DNA of 64,000 bases from Branchiostoma floridae (taxonomy: Eukaryota; Chordata; Leptocardii; Amphioxiformes; Branchiostomatidae), in the NCBI RefSeq assembly GCF_000003815.2, contig NC_049988.1, positions 12,400,372 to 12,464,371 of the forward strand, written 5' to 3'. Below are positions 22,719 to 35,550 of the stretch, one piece after another. Position 1 is the stretch's first letter. Each line of letters begins with the position of its first letter. A program made the position numbers and the translations under genes. The notes under the pieces were generated by a model. That model did not search any database, was not told where the DNA came from, and saw only the letters and a program-made list of their open reading frames with translations.

Positions 22719-25700
22719 CTACAACTCTTCTTTTGCCATTCCTAGAGAAACGGTCGCATGTTCCTCTAGGAATTTCACGAACCCATCTAAATCTCTATTC
22801 CCATCAAACTTCATTGGATTCTTTTTATCGTTTTTCTTTGCAAAGTAAATGGTAGGGAACCCCTGTACTTCAAAGGCATCGACCGGTACGTCATTTGCCG
22901 TGGCGTCCATCTTTGCAATGACCAGATCTTTTGAGTTTTTGTATTTCTTTCCGAGTTCCTTGTAAGCGGGCTCGAGTTTCTTGCAGTGGCCGCACCAAGG
23001 AGCGTAAAACTCGATCAGGACATCTTTGGACTTGTCCATGACGACTTTTTCGAAGTTCTTGCCGACCACAGTGGTGACGGCACCTTGCTTCTTGGGGACG
23101 GGTTGAGATTTGATTACAGGTTTCACCTCACCTAAAAAAAAGAAGACACTTTTTAATAGAATAAAAAGCATTAAAGACAGCAGAGAGGGGAATAGATAAG
23201 CAACAAAGATATTGGTGGAGGTTCAATCACTAAATGGAGTCTCCTAGCCATTAGTAAAGCTTTGCTCAAGGAAAAGTAGAAGCTGGAAAATATAGATCTA
23301 ATTCACAATTCCTTGTAAAAGTGGCATTCAAAACCTCTACATAGAAAAAGAGACACTGCACCATACAGGGTTCTAGCCTGCATCTGTCCTTTGACAGGAT
23401 TTTGATGTTGGGGACGGACATGTTGATTAAACCAAGCTGAGTCTACCAGCAAAATTTGCCCCACAAAATAAAGGAAATAGCGTTCCAGAGAGTCTAGAGT
23501 TCAAAATTTTCCTGAGGGAGCATGCCCCAGACCCCTTTGGACAGTCATACCCCTTGACTTTTTTTTTGCCATTCAAAATCCAGGGACAAAAAAAATTCAG
23601 GCTGGCTACAACACTGGCACTACATACGCTTTACTTATCTATTTCTGTCATTACACATTTTTACACTGACCATTTTTGAAAGCCTCCACAAACTCCCTCA
23701 GCACATCTTCACTGAACTCGTCCGGCTCCATGCGGTACTTCTTGTTCTTGTCGTAGATCCCGACATTGACCTCCTCTCCGCTGTCGTCCAGCTCCAGCTC
23801 CTTCAGCTTGCTCTGGTGATGGTCCTCCTTAGCGATGGCGAAGGTCAGGTCACGGTGGTCCTTAGCAACCTCCAGGACCTTCCGCCTCCAGATCTGAGTA
23901 GCTGGGGTGGAGGATAACACTTGTGTCAAATCTCTCACTAGCTTGGTAATAAATAAATCAGGTCTGTGTATAAAGAAAAAAAGTTCCTGGTATCACAGGC
24001 ACAATAGCTTGCATTAGGGGTGGGTACCGGTATGGTGTACCATTACAAAACTGTTTTTTCTTGATGGAGTGGTCCAGAAAAATGGAAAATGAATAGATTA
24101 TACTGGCAGGTGTTTACGTGTTTTGGGGCTTACAGGTCCAAGAAAATAAGAGTGAAGTAGAGGAGAGTTGATAGTCATTCTTATCAAGTTACTACAGTCA
24201 AACTTGATCTAAAACAGAGGCAGTTATTAGTGTTGTATACAGTCACACGTGTTCACAGACCTGGACCTGATCTTCTGGACCTAGATCTAGACCGTACCTG
24301 AATTTTCTGTATCGGTACCCACCCCAACTGTGCATGTATCAAATCTATTAACTAATTTGACAACTAAATCAAGACTTACCTTCTTTGTACTCAAAGCTGA
24401 AGTCCACATCGTAGAAAACCACCACCAGTGGCCGAGCCTCCCCGTACCGCCTGTTCTCATTCAGAGTGGTCAGTTCTCCCACCAGTGGCCGGATGTTGTC
24501 CTTGTACCAGTCCTGGAGATCCTGAACTGTGGCATCAGCCTGAGATGTACATAGATAATACAGTGTGAAAAATATTACATCTCTTACACTGGACTACTCT
24601 ATTCGATTTCAAAAGAATGAAAGGATTTAACCTAGTACATATATCAGACCACTGTCACGGTACATATATTTTCTACAATCAACAGAAGATACAAAAGCAT
24701 GGCCCTTACCAAAGTCATCTCAAGCATGTCAAGAACATTTTTTCAGGGAGAAACCAGATACTGTAAATGTTCAAAAATTTGCAATTGCTTAATGTTCGCT
24801 GTTTTAGCGATAACTTCTTAAGAGCGAATGTCTGTAAGGGTCAAACAATGGTGGCAGGGGTCAAAAAATAGATTTGGCTCGTAATTTGCACAGTGATAGT
24901 ACTTGGTACACAACCCCTCAAAATAGCTTTCTTTCTGCTCAGAACCTCTCGTTGCCATGGCAACAGGCCAAAGAAGTTTATGGGCCATTGTTCCAGATTT
25001 TGGCATGTAAAAAACATGAAAATTGGCCAACTTTAGGGAACTAATACTGATCAATGCTTTAACTTACAAACAAAAGCAGAATGTCCTGATTAGAGCAATG
25101 CCTGAACTTGCATTAAATAGCAGTAGAGTTAATATTCTGTAAAATCTATGGTCACGGGCAACCTGAATGCAATACACTGTTTTCACGTTATGAAAAAACT
25201 GAAATTTTGCCCAAATTTGAAGCACTGAAAGTCCGTAAGTGTAAAGATTTTTCGCTTGCAATTCACACCAAATAATAACCCACTAAAGAGCTATTAGATG
25301 AATGCTTGCAAAGTTTGGGTTCTTGTTTTGTTGCTACGCTGTTGTTGTTGGCATCCGTCTGTCTCGGAAGACAATGGTAGGCGGACGGGTTTAAGGCGAC
25401 CCGTCTGCCTGGCCTGCACTTGGGTTTTTAAGGTGAAGGAGGGGTGTGCACATCCTTCTCCACCCTCTCGTCCACTGGCGCACTAGTCCTACAGGGGCAA
25501 CTGTATGCAACGTGTAAGACGGCCCCAGCAGATGCAGGTTTGTTATTTGGAGTTTCCGTCTCCTAGGAGGATTTCCGACCAAGGATGCAAGGGGTTCCTC
25601 CTACCCCTGACTCATGTGTCATGGCGGGTGCGTCATGCCCGAACATGCCCCTATGGCCTGTCGCCACCACAAAGGCCTGTCACTGCCACTAGCCGCAGCT

Positions 25701-28700
25701 ATGTACTCATTTACACCTGAGTTAGGTGAGGAAAGTCGTGTAAAGTGCCTTTCCCAAGGGCACAAGATCGGTGACACGGCAAGCGGATTTGAACCCCGGA
25801 CCTCTCGGGCCTGAGACCAACGCGCTCCCGATCGTGCCACGCGGTCCCACACGGGGACGCAATTATCCTTTAAAGTGGGTCAATTTTCATGATTTTGAGA
25901 AAATGTCATTTTTTGCTATCTTTGAACTACTGTAAGTTCTAAACCAAACTTGTTCTGTTATTGGAATTTATTTGGAAGATAAACCAATATATTGTCTATC
26001 AAATGCATGCTTGTAAAGTTTGTGTTCATGTTTTGTTGCTACGCAACTGTCCTTTAAAGTGGGTCAATTTTCATGATTTTGATAATATGTAATTTTTGCC
26101 ATTTTTGCACAATCATAACTTCCAAACCAAATTTGTTCTGTTATTGAAACTTACATCAAATATGAACCAATATATTGTCTATGAAAGTCATGCTTATTAA
26201 AGTTGTCTTCTTATTTCGTTGCTCCGTAATTGTCCTTTAAAGTAGGTCAATTTTTATAATTTTGACAAAATGTCATTTTGTGCCATCTTTGAACTATTGT
26301 AAGTTCTAAACCAAACTTGTTCTGTTATTGGAATTTATTTTAAGAATAAACCAATATATTGTCTATTAAATGCATACTTGTAAAGTTTGCGTTCTTGATT
26401 TGTTGCTATGCAATTGTCCTTTAAAGTCAGTTTTCATGATTCTGATAATATGTCATTTTGTGCCATTTTTGCGCAATCATAACTTCCAAACCAAACTTGT
26501 TATGTTATTGGAATTTACTTGGAATGTAAAGCAATATATTGTTTATCAAAGGCACGCATGTAAAGTTTGGGTACTTGTTTTGTTGGTACACATTTTCCCT
26601 TTGAAGTGGGCTGATTTTCATGACTTTGATGATATGTCATTTTTGCTTTATTTGAACTATCATAAAGTCTAAACCAAAATTGTTGTGTAATTGAAATAAC
26701 CAATATATTGTTTATCAGATATATGCTTATATTTGAGTTCTTGTTTTGTTGATACACAATTGTCCTTTAAACTAGTTCAATTTTCGTGACTTTGATAGTT
26801 ATTTTGTGCTATATTTGCACAGTGATAAATTCCAAACCAAACTTGTTCTGTAACGGAAATTTGCTTGAAATATAAACCAATACATTGTCTATCAAATGCA
26901 TGACTATGCACAGTTGGGGTTCTTGTATTCTAGCAGAATACGTACATGTCCCCATAAGTAGGTCGTTTTTCGCACTTATCCTAAAACTTGTTTTTGACAT
27001 TGGCGATACACCAGACATGGTAGTCTTCATTTTTATAGAATTAATGTAACACTAACAATGTGTAACCACACTAAAGAAAAACAAACATTTAAAGGGATTC
27101 TACACAGTCATGCTCGTTGTTAAAGTCAGATGCATCTACTCTGAACTTCTGAACATTCTACTAGATTTGCAGTTGAACCTCCTTGTCTACAGTGACTTAA
27201 GTTAAACATGCTTGCGTCCCCACAAATATTGACTCCCGAAGACTTAACTTGTGTTTTTCATCAAACTCTGTGCATCTTTCCACTTACAGTGCCATGTTCA
27301 TGTGAACAATATGTACACCCTCTGCTATTTCTGTGTACTTATTTTGACCATGGACAGGAACTTATAGGTAATCTTGAAGATTGAACTGTGAGCCCTGAAA
27401 TGTGAACACTTTTATGTAGATGTGTCGTCAATAATCACTGCCGGTGTATAGTCAGCATTTGTGGAAAAACCTTAAGATTATCCAAGTTCCTGCCATTGTT
27501 CAAAATGAATACTGGCCACAGACATTGCAGAAGTTGACCAAACGCATGTTTGTCTTATATGTATGCTACTGTGAATAGAAAGACACACTGATATTGGTGA
27601 TATTTGTTCAAAGTAGAAACAAGTTAAGTCTTTGAGAGTCAATATTGTGGGAAGCAAACATAAGACTGTAGACTGTAGTCATCATACACGAGTATACATA
27701 GCGTGAGTAGCTGCAGAGATATCAGAATGTTTGGAAGTTCTGAGTGGATGCATCTGACACACCCTCCTATGTAGGGCTAATCCCGCGGCATACGCAAAAG
27801 CCTTACGGTATCAGTGAGACATTTGTTTGTGCCACTGGATTATGATTTATCCCTGCATGAAAGAGGGGATGAGGGACATTGAAGACGAGTATTACTTTGT
27901 GTAGAATCTCTGCAACTTTTTTTTCTTTATGGCGATAGCGTGTTTGTTACATTGTTTCTATAAAAAAACAAAGACTGTGACATGTGTATTACAGTAACTG
28001 TTTTTTTTTCAACAACAAGATTAGTGGAATACGACCTACTTCAGATATGTGCATACTCTGCTAGAATACAAGAACCTGAAATGTGCAAGCATGCGTCTGA
28101 TGGACAATATATTGGTTTATATTCCATGTGAATTTCAATTACAGAACAAGTTTGGTTTGGAAGTTATGATTGTGCAAAGATGGCACAAAATGACATATTA
28201 TCAAAATCATGAACATTGACCCACTTTAAAGGACAATTGCGTAGCAACAAAACAAGAACACAAACTTTACAAGCATGCATTTGATAGACAATATATTGGT
28301 TTATCTTTCAAATAAATTCCAATAACAGAACAAGTTTGGTTTGGAACGTACAATAGTTCAAAGATAGCAAAAAATGACATTTTCTCAAAATCATGAAAAT
28401 TGACCTACTTTAAAGGACAATTGCGTAGCAACAAAACATGAACGCAAACTTTACAAGCATGCATTTGATAGACAATATATTGGTTTATCTTTCAAATAAA
28501 TTCCAATAACAGAACAAGTTTGGTTTAGAACTTACAGTAGTTCAAAGATAGCAAAAAATGACATTTTCTCAAAATCATGAAAATTGACCCACTTTAAAGG
28601 ATAATTGCGTAGCAACAAAATAAGAACCCAAACTTTGCAAGCATTCATCTAATAGCTCTTTAGTGGGTTATTATTTGGTGTGAATTGCAAGCGAAAAATC

Positions 28701-31700
28701 TTTACACTTACGGACTTTCAGTGCTTCAAATTTGGGCAAAATTTCAGTTTTTTCACAACGTGAAAACAGTGTATTGCATTCAGGTTGCCCGTGACCATAG
28801 ATTTTACAGAATATTAACTCTACTGCTATTTAATGCAAGTTCAGGCATTGCTCTAATCAGGACATTCTGCTTTTGTTTGTAAGTTAAAGCATTGATCAGT
28901 ATTAGTGCCCTAAAGTTGGCCAATTTTCATGTTTTTTACATGCCAAAATCTGGAAAAATGGCCCATAAACTTCTTTGGCCTGCTACCATAGCAACGAGAG
29001 GTTCTGAGCAGAAAGAAAGCTATTTTGAGGGGTTGTGTACCAAGTACTATCACTGTGCAAAATATGAGCCAAATCTATTTTTTGACCCCTGCCACCATTG
29101 TTTGACCCTTACAGACATTCGCTCTTAAAGTTAAACCACAGCAAAGATGCTGGTCCCCTTGTTTCAAATAAAAATTCAAAACCCTCCCTTCTGCAAAATT
29201 AAATGCAAACAAACTTAAAGGTACCTACAGTAGTTAACTGTCATCTAAAAGAAGACAGCCGTTCTCCACACACCTTGTCAAAGATCCTGATTTTAGGCTC
29301 GTACTTGGACTGGAACTTCTCTGGCTGTATGATGGCGACTGATCCAGGGTTGACCTTGTAGAAGGCTCGGGTCTCTGCGTCAAACGTGTGGCCAAACTCG
29401 TAGGCTTCTCGCAAATCATTACCTGTTAGAAGGGTAGATATTAGTATTTAAAGCAGCATTGGTAAGTGCCAAGTGCTGGCAAGTGGTAAGTGCCAAGTGC
29501 TGACCATGATGCTCTGTATGTCATGTACATGGACACTACAGTCATAGATAATGGTAACAGGTCACTACCAGAAATTTTCTAATGCCAGTAGATCATTCAA
29601 AGCTGTTTCTTGAAGAAATATCAATTATGAGATGACAATATGAACTCAGCTTTCTGATGGAAAGACACAGCATTGACATCAGGGCTGTCTCCGGTACCAC
29701 CCAATGTTTGGGAGCCAACTGAATGTTGTTGATTTTCCTGGTTAAATATGTCATTTCAAGCTTATGAAAGTACATTTTCAACAGTTTCATGTTACTTTTG
29801 GGACAGATTGGTTAAAATTATTTTCCATCCCAACAAGAAAATCTCAGGATGGAAGGATGGGTCCTGAAGACAGTCCTTATTAAGACATTAACTTGTACCT
29901 GAGTCCAGGTAGGTTTTGAAGAGTGGATCCTGGTCGTTTTCAAAGAAGCCCACGATGACAGCATCAGTCGTGACAAAGTTTTTCAGTGCCTTTAGATTCT
30001 TGTACTCTTCTGAACTGGGCCCTGATTGGTCGATCATGTGAGAGATGATACCTGGAACATGAAGATATGGATATCAATCATCCATTCATTATTCAAACTT
30101 GTGATTTGTTAAGATACATCTATCAGACTATCACTTTGAACTGGACAATTGTGCTCCAGAGTTGATAAACCAGATAGTGAGTTGGTGTGTCTGAAATGAT
30201 ATTTTCAGTTCAAATATATGTTCGCCAATAGTGAAGGCTCCAATGAAACAGGATTCATTTCATTTCAGTAACTATAGCTAATTGCAATGCAGAAGGAATT
30301 ACATTCAAGGCCGGGCCTTACAACTTCTATGTAATTTATATGATATACATTGATACAAAATGCACTCTGTATTTGAACACTTCAGTTCCTACCTCTCTCC
30401 TCTCTAGGCCCCTTGTAATCATATGCCTGCCCCTTCCTGAAGATTTTAAGGGTGGGGTATCCTGACACGTCAAACCGTTTCCCCAAATCAGTCTCTTGGG
30501 TTGCGTCCACCTTGCCAAGGAGGATGGGAGGGTCTTGGTCCTTCAGAAACTGGGCAGCTTTCTCAAACTCGGGTGCCAGCTTCTTACAGTGGCCACACCT
30601 GTAGTTGAGACATCAGGTACAGTTAAGACTTGCATGTCTTTTAATGCGTCACAAAGGATCTTATAGGTACATAAATAAAGCTATAGACTCAACAGGCATC
30701 CTTGACATATTTCATTCAGGAAAAAGGTATATAAACTATGATCATATCTTGTTGTCAGTCTGTAAGACTTGTCAAAATACCCCAACAATACCATCATCAG
30801 ATACAAGTACAACAAATAAATTGATGCATGTTTAAGAAATAGTATGCCCAACACAAAACAAATATCCCTATGCAATTACATGCAGTCTTTGTGTTTGACA
30901 TGTACAACAAACACAATGTATTGTTGAACATTCTGTCCATAGCAGCATAACTACCAGAATTATAATTCAAGAAATCTCTTACAATTTGGTTTCTATTGTA
31001 CTTACCATGGTGCATAGAACTCCACCAAAGTGATGGCATTTTCATTAACAAACTCATCAAAGTTCTCCTCTGTCAGAGTGACCACAGCTTCAGGTGGAGG
31101 TTCCCAGTTAGGGTCAGACTGTTCCTTCATGTAGTCTACAATACCTGGTGGGGTACAGTTGATTATAAGTACAATGTATCATGGTGTCACGGTTGAATAA
31201 ATTTTATTTCACTGTCATTTTTCCTAAACAAAAAGTACCCGACCAAGAACTACAAGTTATTTAAGTCTATATACATAATTTTTTTTGGCGGTTTGGTAAA
31301 TGACTTGATACCACATCACAGATCACAACAAAAAAAACAATGACCCTACTAAGTATACAGATACTGAACAGGGCTGAGTCCTATCACGTTCACCAAGTAA
31401 GTTGCTATATCCATTCAAAGTCTAGCTGTCATGAGGCAAGTGTTATGAGTAGGCATAGCCATGATGTTTCAAATAGCAATGATAAAAACACAAAAATTGC
31501 CTCAAATTATAGAATAAATCTTTTAAAATCAATTCATAAAGGACAAATGATAGTTGTATAGTTTAAACATTGATATACAACTGTAAGTACCTTTTTCTTG
31601 CCTGGGCCCATCATAGTCGAATGCTTCCCCTTTCCTGAAAATCTTGAGTGTGGGGTAGCCAGAGATAGAGAACCGACTGCCCAGTCCTGTATGTACTGTA

Positions 31701-33579
31701 GCATCCACCTTAGCCAGAGGCACCGGGGGGTCAGCTGCCTTCAGGGTCTGAGCTGCTTTCTCATACTCAGGGGCGAGACTCTTACAGTGACCACACCTAG
31801 GGATCGAAAGAACATGATTAAAGGATCAGCTCATGAAAAAATTGATATACATGTATATGTACATGTATGTACAAATCCTAGGACATCCTAGGTTGCTGTG
31901 ATAAAGTTGTGACACTCATAAGACATGCAACTTCGTCTATAATAACATTTACTGATTTTAGTTCCGAGAAAGAGAAAAAAAAGCATTTCACTACATGAAA
32001 TTTTGGATCCCAATGAAATCCCTATGGTTGGTATTCAATGAAGCACTTAAACCCCAAATTTCAAATGCAGGTAACATGTTTTTTGCCCAAATATGTCTAA
32101 TATCTTCTATTTTCAAGCTAAGATAAGTGTTGAACATTGGAGGAACACTCTGTGTATGACTTTTTCAAATATGCAACAATCTACTCACCAGGGTGCATAG
32201 AACTCCACCAAGATGATGTCTTTGTCAGGCACGACATCGTCAAAGTTTTCATCTGTCAGAACCAGAACCCCATTGTCTTCTTCCACGTCAACATCATCAT
32301 CTTCATCATCAACCTCCTCTCCATCATACTCCACTCCCTCATCCTCTGTCTCTTCTGGTACTTCAGCTTTCTCCTCTGTAATAAAGGATAGAAGTGCAGC
32401 ATAAAACATACTGTCTGAGTGTTTCTATGACTGTGTGTGAATGAAACAAATGACCTACGATAGGGAGGTAAGTAATGTATCGTCTTTGTCAACTGCTAAG
32501 TACAATGTAACACCACCATCCCCTTTCACCTACCATTTAAGAGGTTAGTTTGATTACATTGTATTAGTACTAGTACATACAGAATTTTTAAAGACCTAAT
32601 TTCGTACTATGTAACATAGTACAAAATAAGGTCTTTGAAAATTACGGGAAGAATACTACCTTACAAGGAGGTCAAGAAATAGAAGTCCTCTAGTACTAGT
32701 AGATTTGTAGAAAAGAAAAGAAGAATGACTGCATACTAAACCAGTATTTCATCAAAAGTGTGTAAAACATTATAACCCTATGATTAACTTCATTAAGTTG
32801 GTTTTCATGATACAAAATGGAATTATTTCCAAAGCGTTGAACCATTTTTAACAATCAAATGGGAATGAATTATACTGAAATGTTGACATCAAAATCGGCT
32901 GATATAACTTCAATGTCATTCAGAATCCTGGACATGGTGCTCACAAAAGGCACCTCCCAGAAATGGTTACATGGAGTGCTCTGATTGGTCCAACTCAGCA
33001 ACACATTCTTAGGGTTTGTTTTGCTATCAAACTCTGGTATCCGACTATCCACATGCTCTAACTGATCACCCCAAACTACGTTGTCTTTCTTCGATTTATG
33101 CACATGAAAATGTTCAAAATGAGCGTTTATGATATAAATATGCCCACTGCTTAACACAAAATGTAAGATAAATTTGACATGTATACTTGTTGCCCCTCCC
33201 CTTTTGGCCTTACCTCTAAAAGCCCAGTGGTAGTTTTGCCCTTCATTGTGCGTATCACTTTATATCATGGGCATAATTTTACAGTCCTAGACTATTGATA
33301 CAATAAATCCTGGTACTCGATAGTAATTTTGGAAACAATAAAAAAGCGTATTCGTTCTGTCCTTGGTTCTGACTCTAGCATGTTGCACACACGATTTAAG
33401 GTATCAAGATAGTTTTTAAACACATTCTACTGAACGGTTTCCAATAAAATTTACTACGTATACGCATGATATCATTGCCTACCTTGTGCCTCGTCTTCTG
33501 CTCTAACATGTACCCCATTTAGGAGTAATAAGACGAAAATCAGGCCGAAGACACGGGGAAACTTGAACGTTACCGCCAT
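22719..33579 (-). CDS. pdia4: ERp72 / protein disulfide-isomerase A4
   Basis: Ten exons, all phases consistent: 33483-33579, 32189-32375, 31591-31796, 31006-31144, 30393-30598, 29899-30051, 29274-29422, 24380-24539, 23671-23901, 22719-23131. They give 646 aa, about the length of human ERp72. Order: signal peptide ([20 protein letters not shown], cleavage likely after VRA); an acidic Glu/Asp segment (residues ~35-70); thioredoxin domains a0 (WCGHC, cysteines 96 and 99) and a (211 and 214); redox-inactive b and b' domains; and a' (556 and 559). It ends in KEEL, an ER-retrieval signal. The protein forms, breaks and rearranges disulfides in the ER lumen with three CxxC active sites. The start CAAGATGGCGG has a strong context. 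Exon 9 uses a less common donor (gtcagt). An ER-stress-type element lies upstream. Confidence 0.95.
23366..23616. mobile_element. hAT-like MITE, copy A
   Basis: Left end CAGGGTTCTAGCCTGCATC, right end GGCTGGCTACAACACTG; these form imperfect inverted repeats with hAT-style CAG...CTG termini. The flanking octamers (gcaccata / gcactaca) agree only partly. The interior closely matches the copy at 44834-45137. It lies in the PDIA4 intron between exons 9 and 10. Confidence 0.65.
25340..25856 (-). mobile_element. tRNA-derived SINE inserted in the left arm of the palindrome
   Basis: On the minus strand, box A (TGGCACGATCGGGAGC, 25824-25839) and box B (GGTTCAAATCC, 25785-25795) have tRNA spacing. A body of about 400 bp and a 3' tail of CAACAACAACAG follow. 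The flanking ACGC (25336-25339 and 25857-25860) may be a short target duplication. The right arm of the palindrome is uninterrupted at the same place, so the insertion postdates formation of the arms. Confidence 0.85.
25861..26965. repeat. left-arm tandem repeats, period about 180 bp
   Basis: Units marked by variants of 'cctttaaagtgggtcaattt' recur at about 25868, 26051, 26231, 26416, 26589, 26763 and 26945. Each unit also carries 'aaccaaacttgttctgt' and 'accaatatattgtctat'. Divergence rises toward the centre of the element. Confidence 0.85.
28028..28640. repeat. right-arm tandem repeats, inverted, period about 183 bp
   Basis: The complementary unit ('acctactttaaaggacaatt') recurs at about 28220, 28405 and 28588, with a degenerate start near 28030. 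There are roughly half as many units as in the left arm. Confidence 0.85.
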
Positions 33580-33900
33580 CTTGGAGGGTACCCTAATCCG
33601 GATCACTGATTTAAATCTCGTACGGTTCATGCGCTGACTAAAAGTAGTTCCAAACAATGCATTTTGAATTTTAAGAAAGATGATATTTGAAACGATGAAA
33701 CGTGACTGAAATAACTTAATCAATGATTCATAATATTTCTGTGTTTCTTATTGAAAATTTCTACAGGAATTTGGTAGTTGCGGATTGATTCTAAAGAATC
33801 AGAAAAGTTAAAAGTTCTGACCAATCACAGGTTGCCATGTTCCACACACCACTCCAGCTGATACTTCCGGGTTCCCCGGGAACACGTGGCCTTGCGTGAC
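33580..33900 (-). promoter_or_regulatory. PDIA4 promoter region with ERSE-like element
   Basis: About 240 bp upstream of the ATG, CCAAT (33821-33825), nine bases and CCATG (33835-33839) form a one-mismatch ER-stress response element (consensus CCAAT-N9-CCACG, bound by NF-Y plus ATF6). A CACGTGG at 33883-33889 adds a CCACG core on the other strand. Such elements drive chaperone induction by the unfolded-protein response in animals; function here is inferred. Confidence 0.5.
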
Positions 33901-35532
33901 AGTGAGGACGACTAGCGATCCATTTCATTTTTGCAGCGTACTTGTGAATGGTTGCTGCAGTAATAAATTTTGATCGCTAGTCGGTGCTTTTGATCCATCA
34001 AGAAATCGTAATAAGCTATGTCGTATGACAGCAAATGCTTCCTTCCGTGTGACGGGGACACACGGACCCATGAAAAACTTAAATCACCTGTCCCTTGGCC
34101 CCTTTTCTTTTCATTCGTAAAGCCAAAAAGATATTTCCCGGCAATTTTTCTATCCAACACAATATTTGATCAACTCAAACGTTGTTTTATTCAATTTTCT
34201 TACTAATTCAACATTCATACAACGTTATGTCAGTATTTTGTAATGTTATCGATAAGCAGCGTTTACATAGTTCACAGCCTCCTATACGTTGCTAAAATGA
34301 CAATCTGCATGGTGTAATGAATCAAACAGTACATTGTGTGCAATTAATCAGCAAAATTGTTAGCTTTTGTCAGCCAAATTGGTCTAAAATGCCGTCCCTA
34401 ATGTAATAGAGGAAGCACCAGAAATCAAATTCGGCGTCACCGTCAAGTTTAACTACCTTTCTGTTCCCTTAGGAGGATACATGTAAGTCATGACTATAAC
34501 CCAGGGACAGGATTTAGGACAGCAAAAACTAAATGATCACTGTCATTAACTGGAGTTGGAATAAACGCATTCCGAAAGTCAAGCAAGAGCTTGAAGGGTT
34601 GGTAGCACTAACTTTGGTTCTGTTCGAGTGCGGATCTCTGCTACTTAATGTTAGATATTGGGACACCAATTTCTTTATTTTACATAAATATTTGAGGATC
34701 ACTGATAGGTACAAAGATATAACCTGCTTGATAGGTATTGCATCTCAAACACCTGTTTATGTGCCTCATAAATTGATTAACTTTCCCACTAAGTTGATCA
34801 TTTTTTTACAATTGTTGGCTCTTTTTGTTTTACTTAATTTATCGTATTGTCGTGCAATTTCGATTCTCCATAAAAGATCATATCATGAAATGCAAAAGTT
34901 GTCCAAAGTATGAGTCATCCAAATATTTCGTTTGCCAGCGCAGTGCAACTTTTACCACCTGTAGCTAGTCGTATTTTGAAGGGAAAAAACGATGAATAAT
35001 TCCGCAAACAGCCCCTTCGCGTTGTTTACAACCATCCACCACAAAGAAACCCTTCTAATCAGCATAATTTGTTTGGGCAGTTGGCCAACTACTCCAAGAA
35101 TAGTCCTCAATGACTTCACCCACGCGCGCATTGTGAGGAGAGCGTCACTTCCTGGGACCACCTCCTTATATGGGCATGGAGTCAATTTCCAACATCTGTC
35201 CAAGCGCGGATTTCAAAAACACAGAGCTATTTTACTTTCATTCGCTACACGACCCAATGCCTTATAATCCAATTAACGTGAAAACATTATCATTGTATCC
35301 AGAAACTGGATGATATTTGAACATTTCCTCATGCTAAGCGTTGTCATGGTAACGAGGGCACCCGTCAATGTTGCCCTATGACCTATGATGTCATTTTTCG
35401 CTCATTTGCATATGCAGCTGTGAGTCAACTTGTGGGCTTTTTCCAAGCAGACTCAGGCCACAACTTACTCATCGGACTTGTAAGGCGATGGTACAGGGTT
35501 AGATCGGTCCCTCGCCTTCCAGAGACTGCAAC
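33901..35532. other. intergenic, no gene seen
   Basis: No splice-supported ORF. It contains a perfect 12-bp inverted repeat (33909-33920 and 33972-33983). The 126-codon plus-strand ORF at 34533-34913 has no recognisable domain and lies in AT-rich sequence. Confidence 0.4.
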
Positions 35533-35550
35533 ATGGAAGTTTTGAAACCT
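35533..35550 (+). CDS. candidate first coding exon (MEVLKP), distal
   Basis: ATG in the context GCAACATGG, six codons, then a strong donor (CCT|gtgagt) in phase 0. The preceding 150 bp are GC-richer than average. The next phase-0 acceptor with a convincing exon is at 50394. If used, this gives an alternative N-terminus for the gene whose exon lies there. The exon is too short to identify on its own. Confidence 0.35.

Larger units (their letters stand above)
24818..29128. mobile_element. giant palindromic (foldback-like) element in PDIA4 intron 7
   Basis: The outer ends are mirror copies: TTAAGAGCGAATGTCTGTAA at 24818 and its complement ending at 29128. About 480 bp of each arm is nearly identical, so a 65-codon meaningless ORF appears identically at 25064-25261 (-) and 28685-28882 (+). 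Further in, each arm has ~180 bp subterminal repeats, more on the left (to about 26965) than on the right (from about 28028). The centre is a diverged inverted repeat with its apex near 27430. No transposase is visible. TTAA at both tips could be a piggyBac-type target duplication or part of the palindrome; the two cannot be told apart because TTAA is self-complementary. Confidence 0.85.

Noticed and set aside
25064-25261. 65-codon ORF, identical to one at 28685-28882 on the other strand
   Set aside because: The identity comes from the two arms of the palindrome, not from duplicated genes. There is no domain and no splice context.
25861-28640. CRISPR-like array (regularly spaced repeats)
   Set aside because: Units are contiguous ~180 bp tandem repeats without unique spacers, in a eukaryotic intron.
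34533-34913. 126-codon plus-strand ORF
   Set aside because: AT-rich, with no domain, no start context and no splice partner; likely chance.
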